A DNA stretch of 64,000 nt. Origin: Arcuatula senhousia. Its lineage: Eukaryota; Mollusca; Bivalvia; Mytilida; Mytilidae. Position numbers and translations under genes: made by a program. Under the pieces are notes generated by a model, which searched no databases, was not told the DNA's origin, and was given only the letters and a program-made list of their open reading frames with translations. The DNA is taken from contig OZ020305.1 in assembly GCA_963971305.1 (NCBI GenBank), forward strand, positions 48,713,080 to 48,777,079, read 5' to 3'. Positions 20,290-32,275 of the stretch are shown here, piece by piece (the first letter of the stretch is position 1; the number at the start of each line of letters is the position of its first letter).

Positions 20290-22976
20290 TATCTTTTATT
20301 TCTATCTATCTACCTTGCTTTATAGTACAAACCAATATGGTATAACGTACAGGCACATGGTGCATATTTGAATTAACTATGTTTAATTTGCATTCTTAAA
20401 TAATGCAATCCAAGTATTTGCCAGTTTTTGCATTGTGAGTTAATATAATTAGAGCCTTTCTTAACACATTTTAAAAAAATGTATAACTATTTGATAAATT
20501 GTGTCAAAAATTTTGGTTTTTATTAAATTTGAATGCCTCCACCAAAATGAAACTTAGCAAAATCATTTAAAATGACACAATATTACAATGTGTGAAATAA
20601 ATTTTTTGGAAGAGGCATTATAAAATGTTGATTTTATAGGCGTGGATCGTCTTTAACCCCCTGCATCGATGTAACAGTGCTATATATTTTAAAACGATTG
20701 ACAAATTTAGTTGACAGAATTCAATGAGCAATTCAACAAAAAGAGAAATTTAAATATTCGAAACAATAATTAACATTCTACAACAGTTTTGTCAATATAC
20801 TTGTTTTAGCCCATTTTAGTCCCTTTTTCTACAACGGTACGGACCATAAACCCCAAATACAGTACCGATCTTCCTTTAGTGGAAATAACTATCATATAAA
20901 AATTCATAACAATTGGCTGACCCACTGCAGCTAATTTTGTGTGTGTAAAACTATTTGCCTCAACAAACTGTAAAAAATGGCGTTTTGGACCCTTGGACCC
21001 CTAAATTCGTTGACAGTACATCATTGTCATAGACCTATACAAAAGTATTTGTACGATTTTAACAGCATACTTTTGCACAGTATTTAAGTGACCGACCATT
21101 TCCGGAAAAAAAACCATGATGAATTTGTTTTTTTATTATGAAAAATATGTTTTGACAGCACTTGTTTAGAAAAACATTGAAAAGGATTTCTGCTATATAA
21201 AGAATAAGGCTGTCAATAAAAATATGTTGTCATGAGAGCCTGTAAAACTTTCTTATTTCGCACAGAGCCAAGAATTGTTTGCTTGTTTGTTATTTTTGTT
21301 ATGTTCAGTCAACATTATTTCATTCATAATCTGGACAAAAACTAATTGTAACAACGAATTGAATTGTGACTCAAAACACAGCATCCATAGCACAGCCTCG
21401 TGTATGCCATGAAAAAAGGGCTAATGTACGACCATAAACGAGAAGAAAACGAACCAACTGACAAGCCCCAATGCACCACAGGCAAACGTACCAAGAAAAT
21501 AACGAAACCCTTCCCAAAAATGCACATAATCTGGAACTCTTACCTATAGTGACTGACAATGAAGTACCCTAATACCTGAAATGAGGTCATACTAGTTGGA
21601 ACACTTACCAGTATGGGATATAGCTAACCATTAACCAGGTTCACATAGGCGACCCTTATTTGGCGAAAATACAATACTGAATCCTGGATGAACCTACACA
21701 CACTGAGCGAGAAAAAAAGGGTTGGGGTGGGAAACAAAAGAACTGTAAATTTTGATAGCAGAAAGAAGCTCTGGGTACATATTACATTAGAAAGACACAA
21801 TCCACATATTGAAATGATTTTTATAAATGTACAATGCACTGCGTGTGAAGCGCTTTTCTGGATTAACCTTCATCAGACACGCTAGGAGTAAAAAAACTTG
21901 GAAAACCGGTAGAACATTAGATATGATAAAAAAAAAAACAGAAGCCAAAAATATTACAACAATGACCAAACAGATAAATTTATTATTTTTTTAAGAAATA
22001 GCCAAATGTTGTCAAATTTTGAAATATGTAAACGTGTCTTTCCAACACATATTCCAGTACTCGAAAATATATAACAGCATACAACTGAAGCACGGGGAAG
22101 CTTTTTACGGCCTCCACACGGCACTAAAGCCGAACTCTGAAATTATATTAAAAACGAAAGAATATGGAATATGTGCCAGAAAGACACAATCCAGTCAATA
22201 AATGTATATAGGGTTACAAAGGGAATAAAATTTTTTTTACCTTTTAATCTCATCATGTTCTTGCACTTTGATTTTGTTTTTTTATCTTTAAACAACAGTA
22301 CAGATATCACTCAAGACGTATGTAGTGTATTTTGTTTAATCTACTTAATTTTCTGTCGTAATTCATATCAGATCTTCAAAACATCTAAGTTTTTTTTTTA
22401 AAGTCGATATAATGTGCTTAAAGATTGCTTTGTGAAGCAAATTTAATATCATGAAATATGAAAGAGGAAGTTCTTCAGACAAAAACGATGTAATTAAACG
22501 CAAAACTGTTGTCATTTTAAGTAAAGTTTGTAGACAATCGACGCAGTGTTTTAACTATATCGTAAACGTATCAAGTCAACGTTCTCTTGAATTTTGCTTG
22601 CTATGGAGCTTTATGTTGCAGGTACTACCTGGTTAGACAGCGCAGATTTCAATCACAGGCATTGATTTGTTTTTTTAGTTTTTTTTGTATTTATGCATTA
22701 CGTAATATATTTTAAAAGAACATAATAAATTTTGCATTCATCATATTCCGAATGCGGACCAGAATATACATTTTACCACTTCCGGTTGAAGACACCATGT
22801 TAGCCAATTTAGATCACCTTTGGGAACCAAATGTATGCAGTGATTAGCAAAAAGTTTCTTTTTTTAATCAAATGCCAAACCAGACTCTTTTAATAATTAA
22901 ATATTGACATACATTTTAATAGACTTTGTAAATAAGGATAGCTTGTAATGATTATTTAAGTTAAGCGTCATTCTTA
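20290..22976. other. Noncoding stretch with one dispersed repeat
   Basis: About 21300-21500 is related to 40205-40400 (shared AATGTACGACCA and AAAACGAACCAACT). Nothing else was recognised; the short open frames have no domains. Confidence 0.5.
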
Positions 22977-23169
22977 CAGTAAATTGTCTTTTACCTTACA
23001 GGTATTCCAATTGGTATTGCCTATTTAAATTGTCAAATAGGTATTTCAATAGGTCCATTTAAATTGAGGAATTGCTTTACGAAAAGGTAGCTCTATAGAT
23101 GACCATTCATGCATTCAGATTTGATACCTGGCCAGGTAAATCAGGTAGCTAGATTTACCTGTTGTATAA
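22977..23169 (+). repeat. Left TIR of the 9.5-kb transposon
   Basis: About 190 bp, matching the reverse complement of 32276-32451 at roughly nine bases in ten, with two short indels. It contains GGTATTTCAATAGG, TAGCTCTATAGATG and the palindrome ACCTGGCCAGGT. Confidence 0.9.
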
Positions 23170-23189
23170 ACATTGTACTCTTATAAACA

Positions 23190-23315
23190 CCTTCTGGGTA
23201 TTACAATTGACATTAGCTATTCAAAAAATCAAATAGGTATTTAATTGAACAATTGCTATAGAACCAGAAATTTAGCTCTATAGATTTAACACCTGAGCAG
23301 GTAAATCACCGGTGG
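23190..23315 (+). repeat. Subterminal diverged copy of the TIR
   Basis: Repeats the TIR in direct orientation: GGTATT-x-CAATTG, TCAAATAGGTATTT, AATTGCT, TAGCTCTATAGAT and ACCTG-xx-CAGGTAAATCA occur in the same order. It could be a second transposase-binding site. No equivalent was seen at the right end. Confidence 0.65.
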
Positions 23316-23488
23316 TCAGCTAAAGATTAAATAATTCCATCATCAATAGGTGTACTTTAATTATAATACTAAGTAAACTTACAGTAATATCAATTCATTG
23401 TTTAATACATGTACAATAAAACAGTTTTTTTTTTTTGTTATTTTATTAATTACATGAATACAAGTGGTTTTTCCTTACAACAAAAGAG

Positions 23489-24505
23489 TCAGTGAACATA
23501 ACCGCCATGATGAAATATTTTAGCAGAAATATGTCTGTTTATATTGTTAAGTACAGAATCTGCAATAGCCAGTTCCATATGATTCTCATAATAATATTGA
23601 TCCCTTTTTATACCATCTTTGATAAGTTTGAAACAGTACTCGCATGTGTTTAGTTCAGGGTGATATGGTGGCTGATAAATAAATCTAACTCCATTTTGAT
23701 TAAACAAAAACTCTAAATTGTTTTGAATAATTCTTGCATGGTGAAATCTGCAATTGTCCATTACAACTACATCTCCAGGTCTCAGAATTGGATTCCCATA
23801 CATTCTTTGATCAAATACATCACAAAAAAAGTTTAATAAATGAACACTGTCGGAAGGACCATCCACAAAATTGAAATAATCAACACCTGTTTGGCTATGC
23901 AATAAGTTTAGTGTAATTGTAGCATCAGAAGCATAGCGCTGCATTTCTATGGCCTCAGTCCCATACAATGAATAGCCATACTTCCTATTTCCTGATGTCT
24001 TAATAAATGAGCTTTCATCAAAGAAATGTAAATTGTTTGGATTTATTGTAGAAATTGAATCCACAAAATCACCAAAACTTGTCTCCACAGCAAATGCTTG
24101 TGACTCTTTAGCTATAGGTCTTATTCTTTTACGTGTTAGTAATAGATCATTTTTAAGTGCCCTACAAATGGATGGCTTAGAAGGACATGACACAGGTGTA
24201 CAAATTTCATTTTCTATAAGTTTCTGTTGAATTTCAGAAATTTGGATTGATGGTTGTTTCTTTACAAAATATTCTATGCTCTGTAATACATTATTGTTCA
24301 ATAAAGGTCGTTGGTATTGTCGCTCTTGTATTTGTGGCTGATCATTGTAATAATACTTCATTACAGTGTTCATTGTTATTCCTGTTTTTCTAACTATTTC
24401 TGAAACACCTTTTCCTTTATTTCTAAGATATTGAATTGTCATTATATTGTTATCATCTAATTGTTTTCCATTGATAAAAAAACGATTTGATTTTGTACGA
24501 ATCAT
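23489..24505 (-). CDS. DD38E transposase, IS630/Tc1/mariner type
   Basis: This is an intact 338-residue protein, the usual length for the superfamily. Residues about 10-55 form a helix-turn-helix (GVSEIVRKTGITMNTVMKYY), and a second DNA-binding region follows to about 125. The catalytic triad is D163 (FFDESSF), D250 (VVMDNCRFHH) and E289 (NTCEYCF). Thirty-eight residues lie between the last two, against 34 in classical Tc1 and mariner. The segment PPYHPELNTCE and the C-terminal FHHGGY are typical. It would cut and rejoin DNA at the TIRs, at TA targets. A poly-A-type signal for the minus strand lies just past the stop. Its intact frame suggests recent activity. I cannot place it in a named DD38E family by eye. 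Confidence 0.92.
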   Translation of the reverse strand: MIRTKSNRFFINGKQLDDNNIMTIQYLRNKGKGVSEIVRKTGITMNTVMKYYYNDQPQIQERQYQRPLLNNNVLQSIEYFVKKQPSIQISEIQQKLIENEICTPVSCPSKPSICRALKNDLLLTRKRIRPIAKESQAFAVETSFGDFVDSISTINPNNLHFFDESSFIKTSGNRKYGYSLYGTEAIEMQRYASDATITLNLLHSQTGVDYFNFVDGPSDSVHLLNFFCDVFDQRMYGNPILRPGDVVVMDNCRFHHARIIQNNLEFLFNQNGVRFIYQPPYHPELNTCEYCFKLIKDGIKRDQYYYENHMELAIADSVLNNINRHISAKIFHHGGYVH

Positions 24506-24547
24506 TCTGCAATACTTTAATCCTTCCCCAAAGCTGTTTACTTCTTA

Positions 24548-27500
24548 GTGCGGTGACCACAAGTAGAAAAGTTTGATTTTAATGTCCCTACCTGACACAC
24601 GGCTATATTTGATATCAATCGAAAGGGGAATATGTGTTCTTTCAGAAAATTCCTGTCGTAAAAATGGGAAGTGGTCACGATTTTTCAAAAATGGGATAAA
24701 AGTTGATTTCAGAAATTCGTGAAAATTCTTAAAAATAGAGATTTTACCCTCTTATTTTATCTTTTGTGTGCAAAATGATACCAATAGAAATACGTTTGTA
24801 ATATCTAGTTATTAAGTAATCATTATCAACAAAATTTTGAAATTTTTCATAGAAGGGAGGTAAGCAGAGACGCAAAATTCTAGGGAACCATTAAAAACCG
24901 ACTTGTTGACTCAAATTCTACATTGGCTTTTTGTGTTTTAAGTCAGTCGTTAAGTTTTTAATGTTTTATAACATTCGACTAATATATAAGTTTTTTGTGT
25001 ACTCTAATTTGTCATATCTATAAAACAATAAGTGCAAAATGATATTTCAAATAAGTGAAAAAAACGTACGTATTGGAACCTAACCTTGTTGAACACCGTT
25101 TTTTTTGTGGTACAAATACATGTATTTATGTTGTAATCTAGTAGATTTAAATTACAGCCAAATGTGGAATAAAGGATTATATCCACAACAACATTTATAT
25201 TTGTAAACTGTGGTGGATTGTTATTGATTTCATGCCATATGCATCAGACATACAATTTTTGGACCACATTTAGCCCAATATTGTCCGCGATCATTCTTTT
25301 ATTTCATTTTATGACCTGACTTCCCCCAGTAGTTTCCTTACAAAGGATCTTACCCTATCCGCAACCTGGGAACGCGCCGGGTAGGTCTATGGACAGACCT
25401 TCTGAAAAAAATGTTCAGATGTCCCGGTTATATATACATAACAAAACACACACTATTACCTTAACAACTTATCTTAAATGAACTGAATAACAATGGAATT
25501 AACTGCTCAGGATGCATTGTCCGCATCTTCCTCTTCAATAAGATGTATGTTAACGTTTTTGTAAATAGCATCGCCTTAACAAGGACAGAGGTCGATAAAA
25601 GAGAGGTTTTGTTCAAAACACACACAGCCTTTTGAGCAAACTAGTTTGCCTTTCCATGTGCAAATTAAACTAGATCTTGTAAAAAATCAGATGTCATATG
25701 ACCTTCAAACCGTACAAGCTGTAAAACATTTTGGTTACACCATCCATGCATAAGAATTGATTTTGGAAGAGGCTTAGCAATGGGTGATGTTAACCAAGTA
25801 CCAGTTTGAAAGCATGCTCGTAATGCGTGTTGCCGAAATGTAGACTCGCACAGTGGTAGCTTTGTAAGGCTTGTGGCTTTACCAGTTGCTACGTTTCCAG
25901 TGAATCATCAAATTCTGACAAACCGAAAGAAGACAGAGTACTTAATTCATCTGCATTGTCTTTGAGAGCTTATGCTGCTTTTTACCAATACCAAACATTG
26001 ATGACGTTGAATCATTATCATGAGACTTTACAATTATCCTTCCTTGCAACTGTTTCGATTCGTATTTCAAATCAGCATTAAGAAAATGTAGAGTGATTTA
26101 TGTATCAGCTTCTTCTTGGATGCTGAACAGAAATGCACAATCAACAACACCACTGGCTGAAATCTGTTTCACAATTTGGGGATCGTCAAATAAACCAGCC
26201 ATAGTAAGAACATTGCCTTCTCCAATGACGTTTTCTTTGTTTTGATAAAATAAATTTTCCTAGAAAACCCAACAAAGATTGTTTATTCTGGTTAACAGCA
26301 AGACATTTCTCCCATTCAGATATCAATCGCTCCTCAATTACCGGAAACATTTTGATTGCTCAGTATTTGATCGTCTCTCTCTTTCATGTGATTTGATTGA
26401 AAGTTGGAAGTCATACCTGTCATACACGTATACGATTGAAGATGTTTTTTTTTAAAGCAACCAACTTGAGACTGAACAAAGTCATGACCAAGATTCCAAA
26501 ATGTTTTAAAACGCTTAGACTTATCTGCTTAAACATGGGCAATACCATTTCTTACAAGTGTTGTTTATAATTTGTCAAAGGAATGCGACAGTGTGGGCTT
26601 CAGCTCCAAGTTGGTGACAGAGATCTGCTTTACAAGTCTTTCTCATTGTTTCATCATCATGAAAAATAGACGTTGGGATAGGACCACTGGGAAGAGACAA
26701 AACACGCTCTACTGTTACATCTTTGTGTGAATTTGCCAACACTAAGGCAAGACTGAATAATAATTCACGGTTAATAACTTAATATGAACATTAAGGATGT
26801 CACAAGACCTACATTTTAACCTGATTTCTTCATTAGATCACCAAATGTAGACAACTTTGAACGGAGGGTGGTGTCATAAAAGCTACTGTTGGACTCCATT
26901 TCAAGTTTGAAAAGAAAAAGAGTTCTTTTCCTCACCATCAAGTCGTTGCTTACAGTAGAAATAAGCTTTTGAAAGGCGGTTTCGTGGTGCTGATCTTCAT
27001 GATATATGGGATTTTGGGATTGGATTACTTTCTTTTTCAACATTTACTTGGTGATGCAGGCTGAATGATACACTCGAAGATTCTGATAATTTTCATTGGA
27101 AAGAGTTTGAGGGAAATAATTACATTATCTGAGTTGGTTTCTGCTACAAACATTAACTCCCAACTCCGTAACCGCTCATCTGATTGAAGCTTGTGCAGTT
27201 TTGTGTCTTTTTGAAAGATTTTTTGTGACCAAACATGCACTTATTTGAATCAAACGACTGAAAAACTGAACGCGTCAACACACCTTGTTCGGACGAAGAA
27301 GGGTTGACTTGAGCTTGAAGTAAGCCTGAAAGTAAAACATCACAGTTTTGCTTGCTCGTATAGCTCTTGGTTACAGAAAAGATGATATGAAATGTGTAAT
27401 GCATCAAACTTAGGACTGTAAAGTGAGATGGGGATAACCTGGTCTAGGATTCTATGATAAACCATATCCTTTCTGTTTTTCATAGCAGATACAAATGTAG

Positions 27501-28440
27501 GCTTTCCTCTGTTAATTAGCTGACTAAATGATTCTTGGGTAGATAAGTCAAATAACACAGTTTTCAGACTTAAATCGTTTTGGGCTCCGTCGGGCTTTGT
27601 TGTTGGATTGGGCATGTAAGACATTGTCAGGTTACAATAGAACAAATACAAAGTAAAATTAATCCTACTTTCTTACACAGTTCAACATGTAATAAAAGAG
27701 CAATATTGGCCCAAGCAACAAAAGTGGTCTTCGCCAAGTTGTCCTAAGACATTGCCGACATGGTAAAGTCAATATAGCAATATATAGTAAAAACACTTCA
27801 GTAAACAAAGTAATATATCATAACACTTTGCTCCTTTGAACTTGCATATTTACCTCACACAAAAAAATCCGTCATAATGATTAAATCTTGAAATATCCTA
27901 TTTACCTCTATGTCAACACACACTATATCGATCCTAATATTTTTAATAGATTTAATGCATATATAATCACACTCAGGTTATTTTGTCCTAATACTATAAG
28001 GTATTATTCTTTATTAAGAAAATTTATTTTAAAAGCAATGTTCAAGTTTAAAAAAAATAATTAATTTTGATTTTCTACAAAAAAAAATGCATTTTTGTAA
28101 TTTGCCACTTTTAGCCTAAAAGAAAGTTTTATCTATGACTTATTATTATTTCTCTTGAATCTCCTAATCGTGATCTAGTGTGTCCAAAAAGAATTGTTCC
28201 ATTTTAGAAAGACCATTTGAAATTATACACGAAAAGAAAATGCGTGTTCAGATAACGAAAATTAGGGTTTTCCCCGAAAAACGCGATTTTCATAGGGTTC
28301 TGACCATACGAATTTCTTACGACAGGGCTAAAAATGAAGCAGAGATACAGATAAGTCGTTGCAAACAAAAGTTAGCCGTGTGTCACATGGGGACATTAAA
28401 CTCGAAATTTAGAGGCCTTTTCTTTACTTGGTCACCGCAC
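24548..28440. mobile_element. Nested 3.9-kb TIR element between the two transposon genes
   Basis: The left end GTGCGGTGACCA (24548) is repeated inverted at the right (TGGTCACCGCAC, ending 28440). Further shared blocks are TTTAATGTCCC, GACACACGGCTA and CTGTCGTAA, giving an imperfect TIR of over 100 bp. TA flanks both ends (24546-24547 and 28441-28442). The interior holds a decayed minus-strand gene and AT-rich DNA. An 89-codon open frame at 28180-28449 is simply the right TIR. Confidence 0.75.
25500..27651 (-). pseudogene. Decayed gene of an uncharacterised invertebrate family (EEADT type)
   Basis: Reading the minus strand from 27651, fragments in shifting frames give a coherent order. First is SLKTVLFDLSTQESFSQLIN (about 27560), then a Cys/Lys segment with KLHKLQSDERLRSWE (about 27180). 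Next come ETAFQKLISTVSNDL (about 26960), LSLPSGPIPTS (about 26690), SIQEEADT (about 26101-26125) and GRIIVKSHDNDS (about 26030). A Cys-rich end follows (KLVCSKGCVC, about 25630). The order and the EEADT plus xVKSxDxD pair resemble large uncharacterised invertebrate proteins, where the acidic motifs look PIN/FEN-nuclease-like. Stops and shifts make it non-functional. Family and function are tentative; the gene may have been the nested element's own. Confidence 0.55.
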
Positions 28441-28831
28441 TATCTGTAAAACTTATATTGAGTAATATCAATCTAATCTGGTGGTATTCAGTAAGGCTGC
28501 ATGCTTTTACCTTAGGGCTATTCATTAGAATAGGTTGGGTTGTTCTATTAGATTATAGAGGGGAGATTTATTACTATTTATTTAGTTATTTTTAATTTAA
28601 TTTACATTTAAATTGTATTTTTTACAATTTTGGGACATTATTAAAAAATTCTACTTGTAATCTTGAAAATATCAAAGTTGATATAAAACAGTTAAATGAT
28701 GTCAAATATATAACTGAATATGCTACTAATCATTTACCTCCTTGCAAAAACATAGAACGTGCCACTAGCCATGTGGTCCAAAAGCAAAAAACGGGTTTGC
28801 ATTTTTGATTGATAGTTGGACTTCAACCAAC

Positions 28832-29929
28832 ATGGATATATCTGTGTCAGAATTTTTATTACAATTAGGGGATGAGTTCTTAAAGTATTCCAAAACTTTT
28901 ATTCAAAATGAATTTGTGGATTTGAGTGCATTGAGGGCCATGGATGTTAATAATGATTTAGACATAATGTTTTCGGAAAATCCATTACCATTGGGACACA
29001 AAAGAAAAATTCAGTATGCACTGAGAAATTTAATAACTGCTAGTGCAGAGAATCCAAATTCTGGGACTTTCATTCAGTCACCAACTGACAATTCTGATAC
29101 TTGCACTAAGTCCATAGACAAAATTAGAGAGAATATTATCAGTAAGCTGTCAAGTAAACAAAAGGAAAAAGATGACCTGTTAGATAAAAAACGATCTTTT
29201 GATATAATTATCACAGATCCACAACCCGTAGGCCCAATGAAAACAACGCGATGTAGCAACTGTCACATTCGTGGCCACAAAGCGGATGGAAACAGAGGCA
29301 ATAAGCCGTGTACATTGCCCCCTTGCAATAGTTGGCAAGACTGTGGCCAAAAAGACCGTCACTTAGACTTTAAACTAGATTGCAAAAAAGTAGACAAAAA
29401 CATCAAATTAGTTGAAAAAGAGATTGAGCACCTAGAAGACGAGTTAGGACAAATTTCAAAATTTAAAGAAAAATCTGATACTTCATTTGTATCTGCTATG
29501 AAAGAAAGACTAAGAAAGACAAACAAAAGTAAATACATGAACAGCAATATTTTAATGAGAGATTTGATTTCATTAAAATCCCATTACCAGAATAAAATTC
29601 CAGAACATAATCCAATTGATGACTTTGATGAATTTTCCAAAATATTGAATAAAAAACCTGTGAAACAGAATAAATACCAAATTGATGTGCAGAGAAAAGC
29701 AATGCAAATGTATGACGATATATCTGATGACGACACTCCTCCCGCAAAAAAGAAATACCCAGATTCACAATCATCATGTACCAATATTGCCCAACCGTTT
29801 GACATGTCACAATGGCAAAATCCATATTATTGTTACGGGTACCCATACTATTACCAAGGCTGGCAACAGACAAAAGACAACAAATTTAAGCCTCCACTAC
29901 CACTCGAGCCGCCACCGGACTCTGACTAA
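28832..29929 (+). CDS. Second gene of the transposon: SAM-like, Cys/His cluster, coiled coil
   Basis: This is an intact 365-residue protein starting at ATG 28832, which has a good context (AACATGG); the frame stays open back to 28805. Residues about 2-66 fit a SAM domain (hydrophobic pattern ending PLPLGHKRKI-x-YAL), suggesting protein-protein or RNA binding. A Cys/His cluster follows: C141, C144, H149, C160, C165, C171 and H177, probably metal-binding. A coiled coil spans about 185-225, and the C-terminus is Pro/Tyr-rich. I associate the Cys/His plus coiled-coil pattern with uncharacterised invertebrate proteins. It lies inside the TIRs, divergent from the transposase, so a role in transposition (binding ends or targeting) is a reasonable but unproved inference. 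It has no catalytic motif. Polyadenylation-type AATAAA lies near 30420. Confidence 0.8.
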   Translation: MDISVSEFLLQLGDEFLKYSKTFIQNEFVDLSALRAMDVNNDLDIMFSENPLPLGHKRKIQYALRNLITASAENPNSGTFIQSPTDNSDTCTKSIDKIRENIISKLSSKQKEKDDLLDKKRSFDIIITDPQPVGPMKTTRCSNCHIRGHKADGNRGNKPCTLPPCNSWQDCGQKDRHLDFKLDCKKVDKNIKLVEKEIEHLEDELGQISKFKEKSDTSFVSAMKERLRKTNKSKYMNSNILMRDLISLKSHYQNKIPEHNPIDDFDEFSKILNKKPVKQNKYQIDVQRKAMQMYDDISDDDTPPAKKKYPDSQSSCTNIAQPFDMSQWQNPYYCYGYPYYYQGWQQTKDNKFKPPLPLEPPPDSD

Positions 29930-29954
29930 TAAGTTGAAAATGTTGTCTAGTAAA

Positions 29955-30300
29955 CTATATGTGCTGTTTCATTTGCTTCTCTGATATGGATATACTTTTT
30001 TCTATTGGATTATAGTTTACTTCTTGCTAATTCTTTGGGATTTATGCATTAATTACTTGTGGTTTTTTATGGATTATGTGTTATTATTTTTTGTTGGTGC
30101 AGCTTTGCCAGGTGTAACTGCATTTAATTTATCATTGGAATATATGTGCTATTTCATTTTGTTGATATGGATATATTTTTTATGTGATTAGTTTACTTCT
30201 TCATAATCTTTGGGATTTATGCATTACTTGTGGTATTTTATGGATTATGTGTGATTCTTTTTTTGCTGGTGCAGCTTTGCCAGGTGTAACTGTGTTTCAC
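29955..30300 (+). repeat. 187-bp tandem duplication, two copies
   Basis: Both copies contain TTTGGGATTTATGCATTA, TTATGGATTATGTG and GGTGCAGCTTTGCCAGGTGT. They lie in the 3' region of the SAM-like gene. Confidence 0.8.
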
Positions 30301-32275
30301 TAAATGTTTTTGTCTTGGATATCTATGTAACTTTTGGAATAATGATGTGCAACTTTTCATTTTGTTTTCAAGGATCTGTTATTTTGTGAGGGCACAACTG
30401 AATTGTTTTCTTTATTGGAATAAAAAAGGAAATTTCATTTTTCAAGATAATTTTTTGTTCTCCTCTTACTATAAAATAAAAATTTGTCATTACAAATATA
30501 TTTTTTCTTTTAGAAAGGCAACCACGAAATTACTGAACATAAAATACTTGTAATAAAAATAAGTGTACACAACAAACCAGTCAAACGTAACTGACTCTCA
30601 GATGAACTATTATGAAATATTATTGTTTTGACTTAGTACAGGCTTTTAGAATGAAATTGATGGCCAAACTAAAAAGTGCTTGAATTCAATATCATAAAAA
30701 ATAAAACCCCTTCCCATCAAAGTAAAAAACAAAACAAACAAATAAAAAAAAATAAAATTAAATAAACAAAAGCAAACACAAAAGTAACCAAAACCCCAAA
30801 ATTGCAGCTTGAGCAATCGTTGGCATCAACACAATAATAATTGAGTTTATCAGTGGTGAATCTTGGTTTCCATGATTAAAAAAAATAACAGTGGTTCATC
30901 AACAACATTGAGATGTGGAATAAGTGTAAAAGATTCAATTTTGATCCCTATCACCAATACATTTGAAAACCTGTATTGAGTAGTTTCAGAGAACTCATAG
31001 TTAAGCAGTATATATATAACTTTGTGATGGACAGATAGACAAACAGACAGGGCAAAAACAATTTATGTGTATTAGTTGGAAGACGTAATCAACAAAAGGG
31101 AAGAATAGGAATAAATTTACACTCAACTACTAAAATCATTGATAAAAACATCAATTACTCTTTATGTTGGTCTCTTAAACAAATAAAAAAACATCAGACT
31201 AAAAGTTGCTGGCCTAAAACAAAAATATTTACTACCTTGATAAACCCAAATGAATGAATAATGAGATATGAAATAAATGTCCGACACCAATTCATTCATT
31301 TTGAAAGCAGAAGTCTGATATGTGGTGTTTAAGTTCACAAATTTGATTTGGTATATATGTGTTTTAATCATAAGTCCATAAAAAATCATTGTTACTTCTA
31401 TTGATCAGATTAATCAATTTATTAGGATTTGGTTTTTACCATTTATTTGGGATAAATGTGTAATTTACAATTTGTTTGTGATACATAAGTAGATTATGAA
31501 TGAGATTTGGAATGGTTAGTTAGTTAGTTATTGCTTTAAATACTCCCAAGCAGCACGATTTCGGCTATATCCGGGAGATGAGATTTGGAATAAGTGTACA
31601 GGACACAACCTACAATAACAACAGAAATTTTAAAGTCCACAATGAAAAACAACCAGCATTCTTCAACATGATCAGTGGTGGTCACTGCTCGCTGTTTTGC
31701 AATTGGCCCTAGATTGCGTATGGTTTAAGACCAGCCCTAAAATGCCAAAGAAATTTGATCCCTTGTAGGCAAAAAACAAATAACAGAGTCGACGAGTACA
31801 AACATAAGCTTTGATAGATATTCCTGGCTTAGGACAGGCACAAATATATAATTATATTAAAATGCAGAAAGGTTACACTATTTGTTTGGGCCCGAATACT
31901 AAAGCACAAAAACAACAAACCAGTAATAAAAGTTGAATTGTATGTGCATATATAAGCATTCCGCAATTAGCACATTTTTGAGTGATTTATGTTCCAGAAA
32001 ACAATACATATGCTTTAAATTATCATTTGGAATTTTTTTTTTTATTTTGTCCAAAAAAAATCATTGTTATTATTTTTCTACATTTGATTTTTGTTGAAAA
32101 AGAGGGAGAAAAAAGAAAAAACTGCAACAAAATGCATGTATATACAAAATTTCTGTGTAAATTAGGTAATTACTAAAATGCAAACAATGAAAATCTCTGA
32201 TTAATTTCATGGCACCATTGAAGAAACTCAATACAAAAGTAATATTTAAAAATATCAGTTAATATATCTTCAAGT
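30301..32275. other. AT-rich noncoding right arm of the transposon
   Basis: No gene recognised. It contains one SINE fragment (31514-31579) and short homopolymer runs. Confidence 0.6.
31514..31579 (-). mobile_element. Tail-only SINE-B insertion with perfect target-site duplication
   Basis: Only the last 66 bp of SINE-B, in reverse, are present (GTTAG repeats, then CTCCCAAGCAGCACGATTTC). It is flanked by GAGATTTGGAAT at 31502-31513 and 31580-31591, so this very short piece is a bona fide retroposition event. Confidence 0.85.

Noticed and set aside
25310..25440. GC-richer patch as a possible RNA gene
   Set aside because: No cloverleaf or other fold could be supported by eye.
28180..28449. 89-codon open frame
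   Set aside because: It lies in the right TIR of the nested element and is explained by that repeat.
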